Shown here: one piece after another, positions 1 through 8,231 of the stretch
Layout: the number at the start of each line of letters is the position of its first letter
How positions within the stretch are numbered: position 1 is the first letter of the stretch
Assembly: GCF_009800965.1 (NCBI RefSeq)
Contig: NZ_WUAF01000002.1
Span: forward strand, 294,299 to 358,298
Reading direction: 5' to 3'
DNA: 64,000 nt
DNA from: Cognatazoarcus halotolerans
GTDB taxonomy: Bacteria; Pseudomonadota; Gammaproteobacteria; Burkholderiales; Rhodocyclaceae
Notes under the pieces: model-generated
Databases searched by the model: none
The model's input: only the letters and a program-made list of their open reading frames with translations
What the model was told of the DNA's origin: nothing
Translations under genes and position numbers: made by a program

Positions 1-92
1 CACTTGTACTTGCAATTGCAGGTACGTTAATTTTGCTTGTCGGTCTGATTTCTATCGTCCACCAAATTGACCGAGAAAAATCGTGCGAGTAA
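1..92 (+). CDS. C-terminal end of a membrane protein (partial)
   Basis: Only the last 29 codons are present, read from base 3 to a TAA at 90-92. They encode a very hydrophobic stretch (Leu, Val, Ile, Ala, Gly) followed by a polar tail ending DREKSCE, as expected for a final transmembrane helix with a short cytoplasmic end. The stop codon overlaps the next gene's ATG as TAATG, so the two are probably translationally coupled. In a polysaccharide locus this could be a flippase or polymerase, but too little is present to assign a family. Confidence 0.55.
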   Translation, partial: LVLAIAGTLILLVGLISIVHQIDREKSCE

Positions 93-1183
93 TGGACCGA
101 ATGAGACTTTCTTTAGTCGGTCCCGTTCCGCCTCCGGTCGGGGGTATGGCAACTCAGGCTATGCAATTGCTGACAAATCTTCGTGAGGAAGGATACTCCG
201 TCGAACTGATAGAGACCAACGCTCCATATCAACCGTCATGGATGCGCAGGGTTCGGGGTCTAAGGGCGGTTGCTCGTCTTATTCCGTTCACCTTTCGTCT
301 ATGGCGTGCCGTGGGTCGAAGCACAGTCATTCACGTATTTGCCAATTCTGGTTGGGCATGGTGGTTATTTGCTGTTCCAACCATCTCTATCTCTCGCCTG
401 CGAAGAGTTCCAATAGTTGTTAATTACCATGGCGGCGCCGCAAAAGATTTCTTTGTTAGCAAAAAAACTCTCGCACTGCTGCCACTAAAAATGGCAGACG
501 CCATTGTAGTCCCATCTAAATATCTCGAGAACGTTTTCGCGAATCTTGGGGTTCGCACCGAAATAATACCAAACGTAGTCGATACAACCAGATTCCATCC
601 ACGTCCAGAAATGCGTGATCCCGAGAAGTTTCATATCGTGATGACACGAAATCTGGAGCCAGTCTACGATATTGCAACCGCACTGGCAGCGTTTTCCTTG
701 GTGTTAAAAGAACTTCCGCAGGCATATATCAGTATTGCAGGAGTCGGGCCAGAGCATAAACGCCTTATCAACATCTGTGAAAATCTCGGAATTCGTGAGC
801 GCGTCGTATTCGTTGGACGGATTGAAAATTCAAAAATCCACGAATTCTATCAATCCGCCAATCTGATGCTCAATTCCAGTCTGGTTGACAATCAGCCGGT
901 CTCAATTCTCGAAGCGTATGCTGCCGGCGTACCAGTAGTTTCGACAGACGTAGGAGGAGTTTCTCAAATTGCAACGCATGATCGCACAGCATTGCTGGTG
1001 CCCTCGGGTGACCCTGTCAGAATGTCGGAGGCGATTCTTCGGATCGCACGCGACCCTGACCTCGTCAAACGCTTAACAACTTCCGGCTTGGTAGAAATCA
1101 GAAACTATACATGGAAACACATTCGCGTTAAGTGGCAAGCCTGCTATGAGCACCTTACTCAAGGGGCTAAAAAACGGGGCTGA
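92..1183 (+). CDS. Glycosyltransferase family 4 (GT-B fold)
   Basis: The 363-residue product should transfer a sugar from a nucleotide donor to a lipid-linked glycan on the cytoplasmic face of the membrane. The N-terminus has the glycine-rich GT4 acceptor-side loop (GPVPPPVGGMATQA). The C-terminal half contains NVVDTTRFHP and the donor-binding EX7E-type segment with LEAYAAGVPVVSTDVGG. I chose the ATG at 92 because it overlaps the preceding TAA; a GTG at 83 and an ATG at 101 are alternatives. It is the first complete gene of the AT-rich cassette. Sugar and linkage cannot be read from sequence. Confidence 0.88.
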   Translation: MDRMRLSLVGPVPPPVGGMATQAMQLLTNLREEGYSVELIETNAPYQPSWMRRVRGLRAVARLIPFTFRLWRAVGRSTVIHVFANSGWAWWLFAVPTISISRLRRVPIVVNYHGGAAKDFFVSKKTLALLPLKMADAIVVPSKYLENVFANLGVRTEIIPNVVDTTRFHPRPEMRDPEKFHIVMTRNLEPVYDIATALAAFSLVLKELPQAYISIAGVGPEHKRLINICENLGIRERVVFVGRIENSKIHEFYQSANLMLNSSLVDNQPVSILEAYAAGVPVVSTDVGGVSQIATHDRTALLVPSGDPVRMSEAILRIARDPDLVKRLTTSGLVEIRNYTWKHIRVKWQACYEHLTQGAKKRG

Positions 1184-1260
1184 CTGTCTACACCCCATGA
1201 AGCGAACTAGTTCGCCGAGCAATTAATGGAAAATTAAAATAGTTGTGGAGTTGGCAGCGA

Positions 1261-1836
1261 ATGCATTTTCTATCAAGTATATTTATCAGGCCAGTTCAAT
1301 CCATCAGTATTAATTTCGGCACTTTCAGAGGGTTTATTAGATTCGTGCTTGCCGAGATCGATTATATGTTTAGATTTAAAAGTTATGATTCTGAGCTGCG
1401 CCCTTCATCCCCAAGAAGGTATGTATTTGTATGCCTTGGTAATATAAACAGAAGTGCGTTTGCTGACGTTGTGGCGCAGAGTAAAGGCCTTAATTCAATT
1501 TCTATTGGCCTCTCCACGACGACAGGAGCACCTGCTACCGAAACGGCGATCGAGGTTGGAGACCAGTATGGAGTCAATCTACGAAACCATAGAGCGACGA
1601 ATCTTACCGATTACAAGTATCGTGAAGGCGATGCTCTCTTTGTAATGGAGTTGAGGCACATAAAGCGACTGCTCGAATCCGGCCTTCCTCGGGAATCCAT
1701 AAACGTTCTTGGGCAGTGGGCTAGGCCTCGACGAATTCATCTGCATGATCCTCATACACTCTCACCTGATTTTCACTTTACATGTATGGGCCTTATTTTC
1801 TCCGCGATCGTCCATATCGCATCGCTACGAGAGTAG
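1261..1836 (+). CDS. Low-molecular-weight protein-tyrosine-phosphatase-like protein
   Basis: The phosphate-binding loop CLGNINRS (Cys58, Arg64 from the ATG at 1261) matches the CX5R(S/T) signature of LMW phosphatases and the arsenate-reductase fold. The second cysteine common in that loop (GNICRS) is Asn here. A DP motif (HDPHTLSP) near residue 160 supplies the likely general acid. About 50 extra residues precede the domain. A TTG at 1243 is possible, but the ATG at 1261 has a GGAG about 10 bases upstream. Wzb-type phosphatases control capsule export by dephosphorylating a Wzc kinase; no kinase lies in this window. Function in the polysaccharide locus is inferred from position. Confidence 0.72.
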   Translation: MHFLSSIFIRPVQSISINFGTFRGFIRFVLAEIDYMFRFKSYDSELRPSSPRRYVFVCLGNINRSAFADVVAQSKGLNSISIGLSTTTGAPATETAIEVGDQYGVNLRNHRATNLTDYKYREGDALFVMELRHIKRLLESGLPRESINVLGQWARPRRIHLHDPHTLSPDFHFTCMGLIFSAIVHIASLRE

Positions 1837-1848
1837 GAGGGTGGCTGA

Positions 1849-2823
1849 ATGCGGACCAACGTATATCTAACCTTTGATGTTGAAATTTGGTGCGGCGGCT
1901 GGAATTCCCTAGATGCGAATTTTCCACGCAACTTTGAGCGATATATTTACGGCTCGAAATATAGAGATTGCTGCGGCCTTCCCCTAGTCCTTAAACTTCT
2001 CAATGAAAGTAAGCTCAGAGCTACATTTTTCGTGGAGCCGTTTTTTTCTGCAAGGTTCGGGCTAAAGTATCTCAACATTATCGTCGATATGATATTGAAC
2101 GCCGGGCATGATGTGGAACTCCATATTCACCCAGAGTGGGTGGATGAGGCGAGTCGTCCACTGATAGAAAATTGCACAACGAAAAGGCAGCATCTGTCCG
2201 AGTACACGTATTCCGAGCAGTGTGAACTGATAAGAATTTCGTTAGATCTTTTAAAGAATGCAGGGGCGAGTAATGTAACCGCATTTTGAGCAGGTAGTTT
2301 TGCAGTGAATCGTGATACCTATCGTGCGCTCTCATTTAATCGAATATTCATTGATTCAAGCCTAAACATCGAGCACCCTGATAGTGGAAAAGATATGCGC
2401 GGCTGTTATGACTTTGTGCGGCCAAGTATGATAGAAGACGTATTCGTGCTTCCAATGACCGTGTTCAAGGATGGCTACGGTTCCTTGCGCCCCGCCCAAA
2501 TTGGCGCAGCGGGATATTTGGAATTGACGCAGCTTTTAGAACGGGCGCAATTCGAAAACATTTCAGATGTTGTTATTTTATCTCACAATTTTGAAATGAT
2601 GGTCCAGGGAAGAGGTATTCCGGATCTCGTTGTCGAACGGAGATTCCGAAGGTTTTGTCATTACCTAGAATTGAGCCAAGAGTCCTGTGCTGTAAGAACC
2701 GTAAGGGAGGCACGAGCGGCGGAAATAGGTCACCCTGACGAAAATAACTTGCCCAAAGTAGGGCGTATGGCTACGACAATTCGAACCTTAGAGCAGGCGT
2801 TTCGGCGCTTGCTTGAGCGCTAA
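1849..2823 (+). pseudogene. Polysaccharide deacetylase family gene interrupted by in-frame TGA
   Basis: One continuous reading frame of about 324 codons is broken by a TGA at 2287-2289. Upstream, 146 codons encode a deacetylase-like N-terminus (TFDVEIW, HIHPEW). Downstream, the same frame continues at once as AGSFAVNRDTYRAL and runs to 2823. The context reads TAF-stop-AGSF, where relatives carry an FRAG-type motif, so a CGA (Arg) to TGA transition explains the lesion. GGAGGG precedes the ATG at 1849. Restart at the GTG at 2305 could yield a separate C-terminal fragment. It would have removed acyl groups or processed a surface glycan; as written it is probably inactive. A sequencing error is possible. 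Confidence 0.8.
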
Positions 2824-2834
2824 GAGGAGGGGGC

Positions 2835-3938
2835 GTGAACAGAGCGTTTTCGGTTTATCTCGACCTCATCCGTTTTGTGGCTGCATTCCTTGTCTTTGTT
2901 TATCAATCTAACCAAAGAATCATTATCGAGAAGCCCCTTCCTTTAAGCGACTATGGGCACAGCTCTGTTATTGTTTTCTTTGTCCTTTCGGGCTATGTGA
3001 TTTCTTACGTATCGACGCGGAATGAGAATGATTTATTTTCTTTCGGCGTCGCGAGATTTGCTCGTGTCTTTTCTGTGGCTGTCCCCGCAGTTTTTCTTAC
3101 TTGCGTATTGGATTTGGCCGGTAGAAGCTTGTATCCCGAAATGTACGCTTCATATCCTATCGATAACATATTGGTGAGGATTGTAAGCAGCATATTCATG
3201 CTTAACGAGTTGTGGTTTGTGTCAATTACCAGTTTTTCGAATGTTCCATACTGGTCGATTACTTACGAATGGTGGTATTACTTAATTTTTGGAGCGGCAA
3301 ACTTCCTTTCCGGAAGACTGAGGGTAGTGACCATTGGAGCGGTGGCCCTGATCCTCGGGCCTAAAATTCTGCTTCTTCTTCCGATTTGGTATCTAGGAGT
3401 GTTTTTGCATCGTTCGAAACTCGGCGAGGATCTTAAGCTCTTTGAGGGAATCGTCATGGTGTTGCTCTCGGTTCTTCTTATTACGTTGCTGCGCGTGATG
3501 GAACTGCAAGAGGCGACTACGGGTTTGCTCGAAAACCTGCTTGGGAGTGAGGTCTACAAGTATTTGACCTTTTCAAAGTTTTTTCTGACTGACTATCTGC
3601 TTGCGATAGCTGTTGCGCTGAATTTTGCGGGAATGAAAGCCGTTCTTCTACGGGTAGACCTTGATCAGAATGGGCTTGTAAGGGTCGTGAGATTTTGCGC
3701 GTCTTACACTTTCTCATTGTATTTGTTGCATCAACCGCTGTTCTTGTTCTGGGCGGCTGTTGTCAACGGGGATCCAAACGGTTCAATGTTTTGGTGGCAA
3801 GTGACGGTGCTTGTGTTCTTGTCCGTCGTGCTAATTGGATCTTGGACAGAGAAAAAAAAGGATTGGTTAAAAACTGTCAGCGCGAGGGCCTTGAGTAGCT
3901 TTAATCGTGCTGCAAAGGCTCGAGAGGAATTTCTGTGA
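2835..3938 (+). CDS. Acyltransferase family 3 membrane protein (signature His replaced by Gln)
   Basis: The 367-residue polytopic protein resembles acyltransferase-3 / OafA-type enzymes that O-acylate surface glycans. The N-terminal segment LDLIRFVAAFLVFVYQ matches the family pattern R-x10-H, and FFVLSGYVISYVSTR is a second signature. Many hydrophobic helices follow. Arg13 is kept, but the residue 11 positions later, normally histidine, is Gln24 (CAA at 2904-2906). The GTG start follows GAGGAGGGGG. The end overlaps the next gene as GTGA. The His-to-Gln change may abolish acyl transfer, or this may be a divergent subgroup. Confidence 0.8.
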   Translation: MNRAFSVYLDLIRFVAAFLVFVYQSNQRIIIEKPLPLSDYGHSSVIVFFVLSGYVISYVSTRNENDLFSFGVARFARVFSVAVPAVFLTCVLDLAGRSLYPEMYASYPIDNILVRIVSSIFMLNELWFVSITSFSNVPYWSITYEWWYYLIFGAANFLSGRLRVVTIGAVALILGPKILLLLPIWYLGVFLHRSKLGEDLKLFEGIVMVLLSVLLITLLRVMELQEATTGLLENLLGSEVYKYLTFSKFFLTDYLLAIAVALNFAGMKAVLLRVDLDQNGLVRVVRFCASYTFSLYLLHQPLFLFWAAVVNGDPNGSMFWWQVTVLVFLSVVLIGSWTEKKKDWLKTVSARALSSFNRAAKAREEFL

Positions 3939-5155
3939 GAGATGCAGAAGACGATCCTGTTTGCTATGTGCTTGGGGTTGGATCTCAGATTGGACTCTCG
4001 ATTATTCGGGAGGTTGGGCAGGCTAGCGTTCGTGTCATCGCGTTGGCCACCTCGTGCGATGACCTTGGGCTTGAATCGCGCTACGCTGTAGCGGGTGAGA
4101 TTGTGTCTCATGTAGGAAACCCAGAGGGCATAGATGAAATTCGCAATATTGGGTTTAGGTATGGACGTGGCTATCTGATTGCAATTTCTGAACAACACAT
4201 CCGATGGCTCATCGAACATGAAGATGAGTTTGGGTTGATTGTTCCGATTGTTCCAAGAAAGGAGGCGTTTGAGGCTGTACTTGACAAAGAGCACACGCTG
4301 ATATTAGCCAATGCTCTAGGGATATCAACGCCGGCAAGTATTGCACCTGTAACACTAGATGAGTTTAAGCGGGCGGGCGCAACTATTGGATATCCTGTGG
4401 TTCTTAAGTGGAGAGATCCCAATGTAGTTGGGCCTCTCTTGCGAGACGCAGGCATACCATTGTTGAAGGCCGAGTATATCTATTCCGATTCCGACTTGGC
4501 TCTGGCAGGGGAGCGTTACGCATCAGTAGGGACTTGGCCGCTTGTTCAAGAGTATTGTCCTGGTCGTGGTTTTGGGCAATTCTTTCTTATCCGAAATGGT
4601 GTGGCGGAGAGAATATTCCAACATGTCCGAATAGCAGAGTGGCCGCCTGAAGGCGGATTTTCAAGCGTCTGTGAAGGGGTTTCGCTTCGCCACTTCTCCA
4701 AGCTTCAGGAGCAGTCTATAAGGCTCTTGCGGGAAATTGGGTGGGAAGGCGTTGCGATGGTGGAATATCGATACGATGATCGAGCTGATCGTTTTGTGTT
4801 GATGGAAGTCAACGGCCGCTTCTGGGGAAGCTATCCTTTGGCGTATTACAGCGGCGCGCAGTTTGCGCTAGCGTTGTTTCATTCTGCCGCGGGTGTTACC
4901 CCGAAACCAGTGGGTGGGCTTAAAGAAGCCATACGGTGCCGTTCGGTTTTGGGTGAGATGAAACGCCTTCATCGAATTATTTTTCAAAGGGAGAAGATCC
5001 GCGATCGTGGCTTCCAAGTAGATGTCTCTTGTGAGTTAATTAGGTTCGTGCGAGATTTTATTAGACCCAACGTTCGATATTACGTTTGGAGTGTCCGGGA
5101 TCCCTGGCCATTTTGGCGCGATGTATTGAATGGAATAAAAAGGTTTATTTCTTAG
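3935..5155 (+). CDS. ATP-grasp ligase, carbamoyl-phosphate-synthase-like
   Basis: The 406-residue protein has an N-terminal nucleotide-fold segment (YVLGVGSQIGLSII) and an ATP-grasp core: VVLKWRDP for the ATP-binding lysine region, LVQEYCPG, and a metal-binding LMEVNGRFWGSY segment near residue 290. ATP-grasp enzymes join a carboxylate to an amine through an acyl phosphate. Its place between an acyltransferase and an adenylating enzyme suggests attachment of an amino acid or amide group to a sugar, which is inferred. The GTG start at 3935 overlaps the upstream stop. No signal peptide, so cytoplasmic. Confidence 0.82.
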   Translation: MRDAEDDPVCYVLGVGSQIGLSIIREVGQASVRVIALATSCDDLGLESRYAVAGEIVSHVGNPEGIDEIRNIGFRYGRGYLIAISEQHIRWLIEHEDEFGLIVPIVPRKEAFEAVLDKEHTLILANALGISTPASIAPVTLDEFKRAGATIGYPVVLKWRDPNVVGPLLRDAGIPLLKAEYIYSDSDLALAGERYASVGTWPLVQEYCPGRGFGQFFLIRNGVAERIFQHVRIAEWPPEGGFSSVCEGVSLRHFSKLQEQSIRLLREIGWEGVAMVEYRYDDRADRFVLMEVNGRFWGSYPLAYYSGAQFALALFHSAAGVTPKPVGGLKEAIRCRSVLGEMKRLHRIIFQREKIRDRGFQVDVSCELIRFVRDFIRPNVRYYVWSVRDPWPFWRDVLNGIKRFIS

Positions 5156-5172
5156 TTCGGAGGTGGCTCGCA

Positions 5173-6534
5173 GTGGATCTTTACACCAAGTTTGTCTCGA
5201 CCGCTCTATTTCCACTTCACGAAAAAATTAAGGGGCACAGCACTCTCGATCGTTTTCGAGAGCTCGAGAAGTCGCAGTGGGCAGATCGGGCCGATATTGA
5301 AAAATTTCGCAATTCGCGCCTCCAAGATTTCATGGTTGGAATTGCGCGTGATGTTGTTTTCTATTCGGATCTGTTTAGAAATATCGGCGTTGATCCACGC
5401 AATATTCAAAGGCCTACCGATCTGGCAATGTTGCCATTGCTCGATAAGGCGACTGTGCGGGCCAATGTGGAGAAGTTGAAATCACGCAATTCAAATGGGT
5501 TGGCGCGCTACAACACTGGGGGTTCAAGTGGTGAGCCCCTTGTTTTTTTTATTGGGGAAGCTCGCCGAAGTCATGACGTTGCTGCGAAATGGCGCGCAAC
5601 TAGGTGGTGGGGGGTGGATATCGGAGACCCAGAGGTCGTTGTTTGGGGTTCTCCAATCGAGTTGTCAGGCCAGGACAGAGTCAGAAGTCTAAGGGACGCG
5701 TTATTGCGTAGCAGGTTATTGCCAGCGTTCGATATGTCTAATCCGATGCTGGACAAGTTTATAGAAAAGATCCTCCGGTGGAAGCCAAGAATGCTTTTCG
5801 GATATCCTTCGGCACTCTCCTTAATTGCCATGAGAGCGGAGTCAAAGGGTATGTGCCTCGCTGATTGTGGACTGCGAGTAGTGTTCTGCACGTCCGAGCG
5901 GCTCTATGATCATCAGCGGAATCTGATCCAACGGGTTTTTGGCTGCCCGGTAGCGAATGGCTATGGCGCCCGCGATGCTGGATTCATTGCGCATGAATGT
6001 CCCCACGGTGGTATGCATATTTCAGCGGAAGATGTCATTGTGGAGATTGTTGACACGAACGGCGCAATCGCACCACAAGGGGAAAGTGGCGAAATAGTCG
6101 TGACACATCTTGCAACTCGAGATTTTCCTTTCGTGAGGTATCGAACAGGTGATATTGGCGTGCTTGATCATGGCTATTGCGGGTGTGGCAGGCAGTTGCC
6201 AATGCTTAAGAATATTGAGGGGCGGACTACAGACTTCGTAACTGCTAGTGATGGAACAGTAATGCACGGTCTTTCGCTCATTTACGTCTTAAGAGATATC
6301 GTCGAGATTGCGTCGTTTAAGATTGTTCAGGAGAGCACCCACCGGCTGGTGGTGAAGTTGGTTGCGAATATTGGGTTTAACGATAGTGTTGGTGACAAGA
6401 TTCGGCGCGAGCTTCAAGGCCGGCTGGGTCGTGACGTTGTTGTTGAAATCGAACTGGTGGATATGATTGCCCCCGAGGCGTCTGGGAAGTTTCGATATGT
6501 GACTAGTAAGGTCCCGCTTCGGTGCGCTGACTAG
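5173..6534 (+). CDS. PaaK/CapK-like adenylate-forming enzyme
   Basis: The 453-residue product belongs to the phenylacetate-CoA ligase / CapK group. It has an ATP-binding loop NTGGSSGEPLVF, the later VANGYGARDAGFIAHECP and HISAEDVIVEIVDTNG segments, and FVRYRTGDIG followed by a cysteine-containing CGCGRQLP loop. Such proteins in polysaccharide loci are often CapK homologues of unknown substrate. I chose the GTG at 5173 because GGAGG lies 9 bases upstream; the longer frame from 5086 overlaps the ATP-grasp gene by 70 bases. Together with that gene it may activate a carboxylic acid for transfer to the polymer, which is inferred. Confidence 0.82.
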   Translation: MDLYTKFVSTALFPLHEKIKGHSTLDRFRELEKSQWADRADIEKFRNSRLQDFMVGIARDVVFYSDLFRNIGVDPRNIQRPTDLAMLPLLDKATVRANVEKLKSRNSNGLARYNTGGSSGEPLVFFIGEARRSHDVAAKWRATRWWGVDIGDPEVVVWGSPIELSGQDRVRSLRDALLRSRLLPAFDMSNPMLDKFIEKILRWKPRMLFGYPSALSLIAMRAESKGMCLADCGLRVVFCTSERLYDHQRNLIQRVFGCPVANGYGARDAGFIAHECPHGGMHISAEDVIVEIVDTNGAIAPQGESGEIVVTHLATRDFPFVRYRTGDIGVLDHGYCGCGRQLPMLKNIEGRTTDFVTASDGTVMHGLSLIYVLRDIVEIASFKIVQESTHRLVVKLVANIGFNDSVGDKIRRELQGRLGRDVVVEIELVDMIAPEASGKFRYVTSKVPLRCAD

Positions 6535-7262
6535 TTGGGGCTCGCTATTGGATCTTGCGGTTTCGAGTATGCATTGCTGATTCTATCGGGCGAGGTGCAA
6601 ACTTTTTGTAGGGGGAGTGGGCAGCGGCGTTTTGCCTAGGGTATCAGACGTAAGCCGCTCGTCGATTGGTATCTGTCGGATATTATGCACAGACATTTTT
6701 TGACGACGCGTCGTAATTGCAGACCAAGAGAACGATGACAGTTCGGATGGACGTCAGTGGTGCGTTGCGGTACCTTTGCGCTCGGCCTAGAGAACAACCA
6801 GGATGAAGATCTTTGACAGAGATCGGTGGTTGAGTGCATGGACGGAATCGGTTTTCGGTATCTGAGTTGTCTGAATTGTGCTTGGTGAGCGATGAGGGGC
6901 GTGAGTATTGCGATGCCCGCTCAGGAACGGACTTCTGCTGATCGTTGGGCCCTCGGTGGCAATCAATTCTTGGCCCCCGATCCCGATGTTGAAGGTGGTT
7001 TTTTTGCCACGGGTGATTGGCTTAGATGCGCGCTAGCGTGTCGTTTTGTGCGTATTAACGGGGAGGCGCGGGGATACAAGTGACGCCCATCCTGCTTCTC
7101 AGAAGAGGTAAGGAGCGCCGGAGTACGTAAGAGGGGCGCTAAGGTCGTCGGCGTGTTGCTGGGTCGGTAATGCAATTTGTTGATTGTCTTGTGATGAAAA
7201 GGGCGTGTTGGGAAATGAGCTGTTTGTTTTCAGTGCTTTAATGATTCAGGGTTGTATTTGGA
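6535..7262 (+). other. Intergenic stretch without a supported gene
   Basis: About 730 bases between the adenylating enzyme and the second deacetylase. Reading frames here are short, and none shows a family motif or a good ribosome site. The best, 6892-7083 (63 codons), has no recognisable features. There are no tRNA-like or insertion-sequence ends that I can see. It could be a decayed gene or a promoter region for 7263. Confidence 0.5.
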
Positions 7263-8216
7263 ATGATAAATCTACGTACAGCAGACGGACTGCTTGGTAG
7301 GACGGCAGTTTCAATTCTTCTCTTTCATCGAATTCCGGTTAATCCGGATCCGTTGTTCCCCTATGAAGTATGTGCAAGCAGTTTCCGTGCCAAACTGAAT
7401 GTGATGCGCAGGATGTTTAATATTATTTCGCTCTCAGAGGCTGTCAACGGTTTGTATGGTGGGGGTCTTCCGGCACGCGCTGCTGTCATAACATTTGACG
7501 ATGGCTATCGTGATAATTTTGAAGTGGCACTCCCGATTCTAAAGGCGTTGGGTGTTCCCGCTACATTCTTCATTGCGACGGATTTTCTCGATGGGGGCTG
7601 TATGTGGAACGACTCCATAATAGAATCATTCCGTGCGTTTAAGGGTGACCGCATAGATTTGGAAACTTTGGGGATGGGGTGTTTACGCACCGATTCGAAC
7701 GAGGCTCGACGAGGGGCTATTGAGTCGTTACTTGAGCGAATCAAATACCTTCCGGAAGGTCGGCGTAGTGAACTGGTAGGACGGGTTTCGACGTTGGCTA
7801 AAGTCTCGCCGCCCGACTCGCTTATGATGACACGATCCCAGGTTAGGGATCTCCACGCTGCGGGTATGACTATTGGCGCACATACAAGGAGCCATCCGAT
7901 TCTCGCCTTGGAGGATTCGCTTCGGAGTGAGCGGGAGATTTGTGGAAGTAGGACAGAGCTAGAGTCGATTATCGACGCTCCGGTAGCTTTTTTTGCATAC
8001 CCTAACGGCATGCCGGGGAAGGATTACGAGAGTCGGCACGTTTCACAAGTGAAAGCAGCTGGTTTTTCAGCCGCCGTGTCTACCGCCACCGGGGTGTGTG
8101 TAGAAGGTGGTGACAGGTTTCAATTGCCTCGCTTTACTCCTTGGGACAGGTCACCAACGCGTTTTGCTTTGCGCCTTCTGCTTTCGCGTAAGCGCTTTCC
8201 GGTAGATATGGTGTAA
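7263..8216 (+). CDS. Polysaccharide deacetylase (NodB/CE4 family)
   Basis: The 317-residue protein carries the full CE4 metal site: ITFDDGYRDN (Asp79, Asp80) and MTIGAHTRSHPIL (His207, His211). These enzymes remove N- or O-acetyl groups from polysaccharides or act on lipid-linked sugars. There is no clear signal peptide at the N-terminus. It is the last gene of the AT-rich block; sharply GC-richer genes follow. It may supply the deacetylase activity lost from the interrupted gene at 1849, although the two belong to different subfamilies. The ATG at 7263 is preceded by a weak TTGGA. Confidence 0.87.
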   Translation: MINLRTADGLLGRTAVSILLFHRIPVNPDPLFPYEVCASSFRAKLNVMRRMFNIISLSEAVNGLYGGGLPARAAVITFDDGYRDNFEVALPILKALGVPATFFIATDFLDGGCMWNDSIIESFRAFKGDRIDLETLGMGCLRTDSNEARRGAIESLLERIKYLPEGRRSELVGRVSTLAKVSPPDSLMMTRSQVRDLHAAGMTIGAHTRSHPILALEDSLRSEREICGSRTELESIIDAPVAFFAYPNGMPGKDYESRHVSQVKAAGFSAAVSTATGVCVEGGDRFQLPRFTPWDRSPTRFALRLLLSRKRFPVDMV

Positions 8217-8231
8217 TCATTGGGTGGCGAC

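Noticed and set aside
2287-2289. Selenocysteine or programmed readthrough at the TGA of the deacetylase
   Set aside because: The position fits Arg in relatives and I see no selenocysteine-type hairpin directly downstream; nonsense mutation or read error is simpler.
6892-7083. 63-codon open frame in the gap before the second deacetylase
   Set aside because: No ribosome site, no family motif and an odd composition; not supported as a gene.
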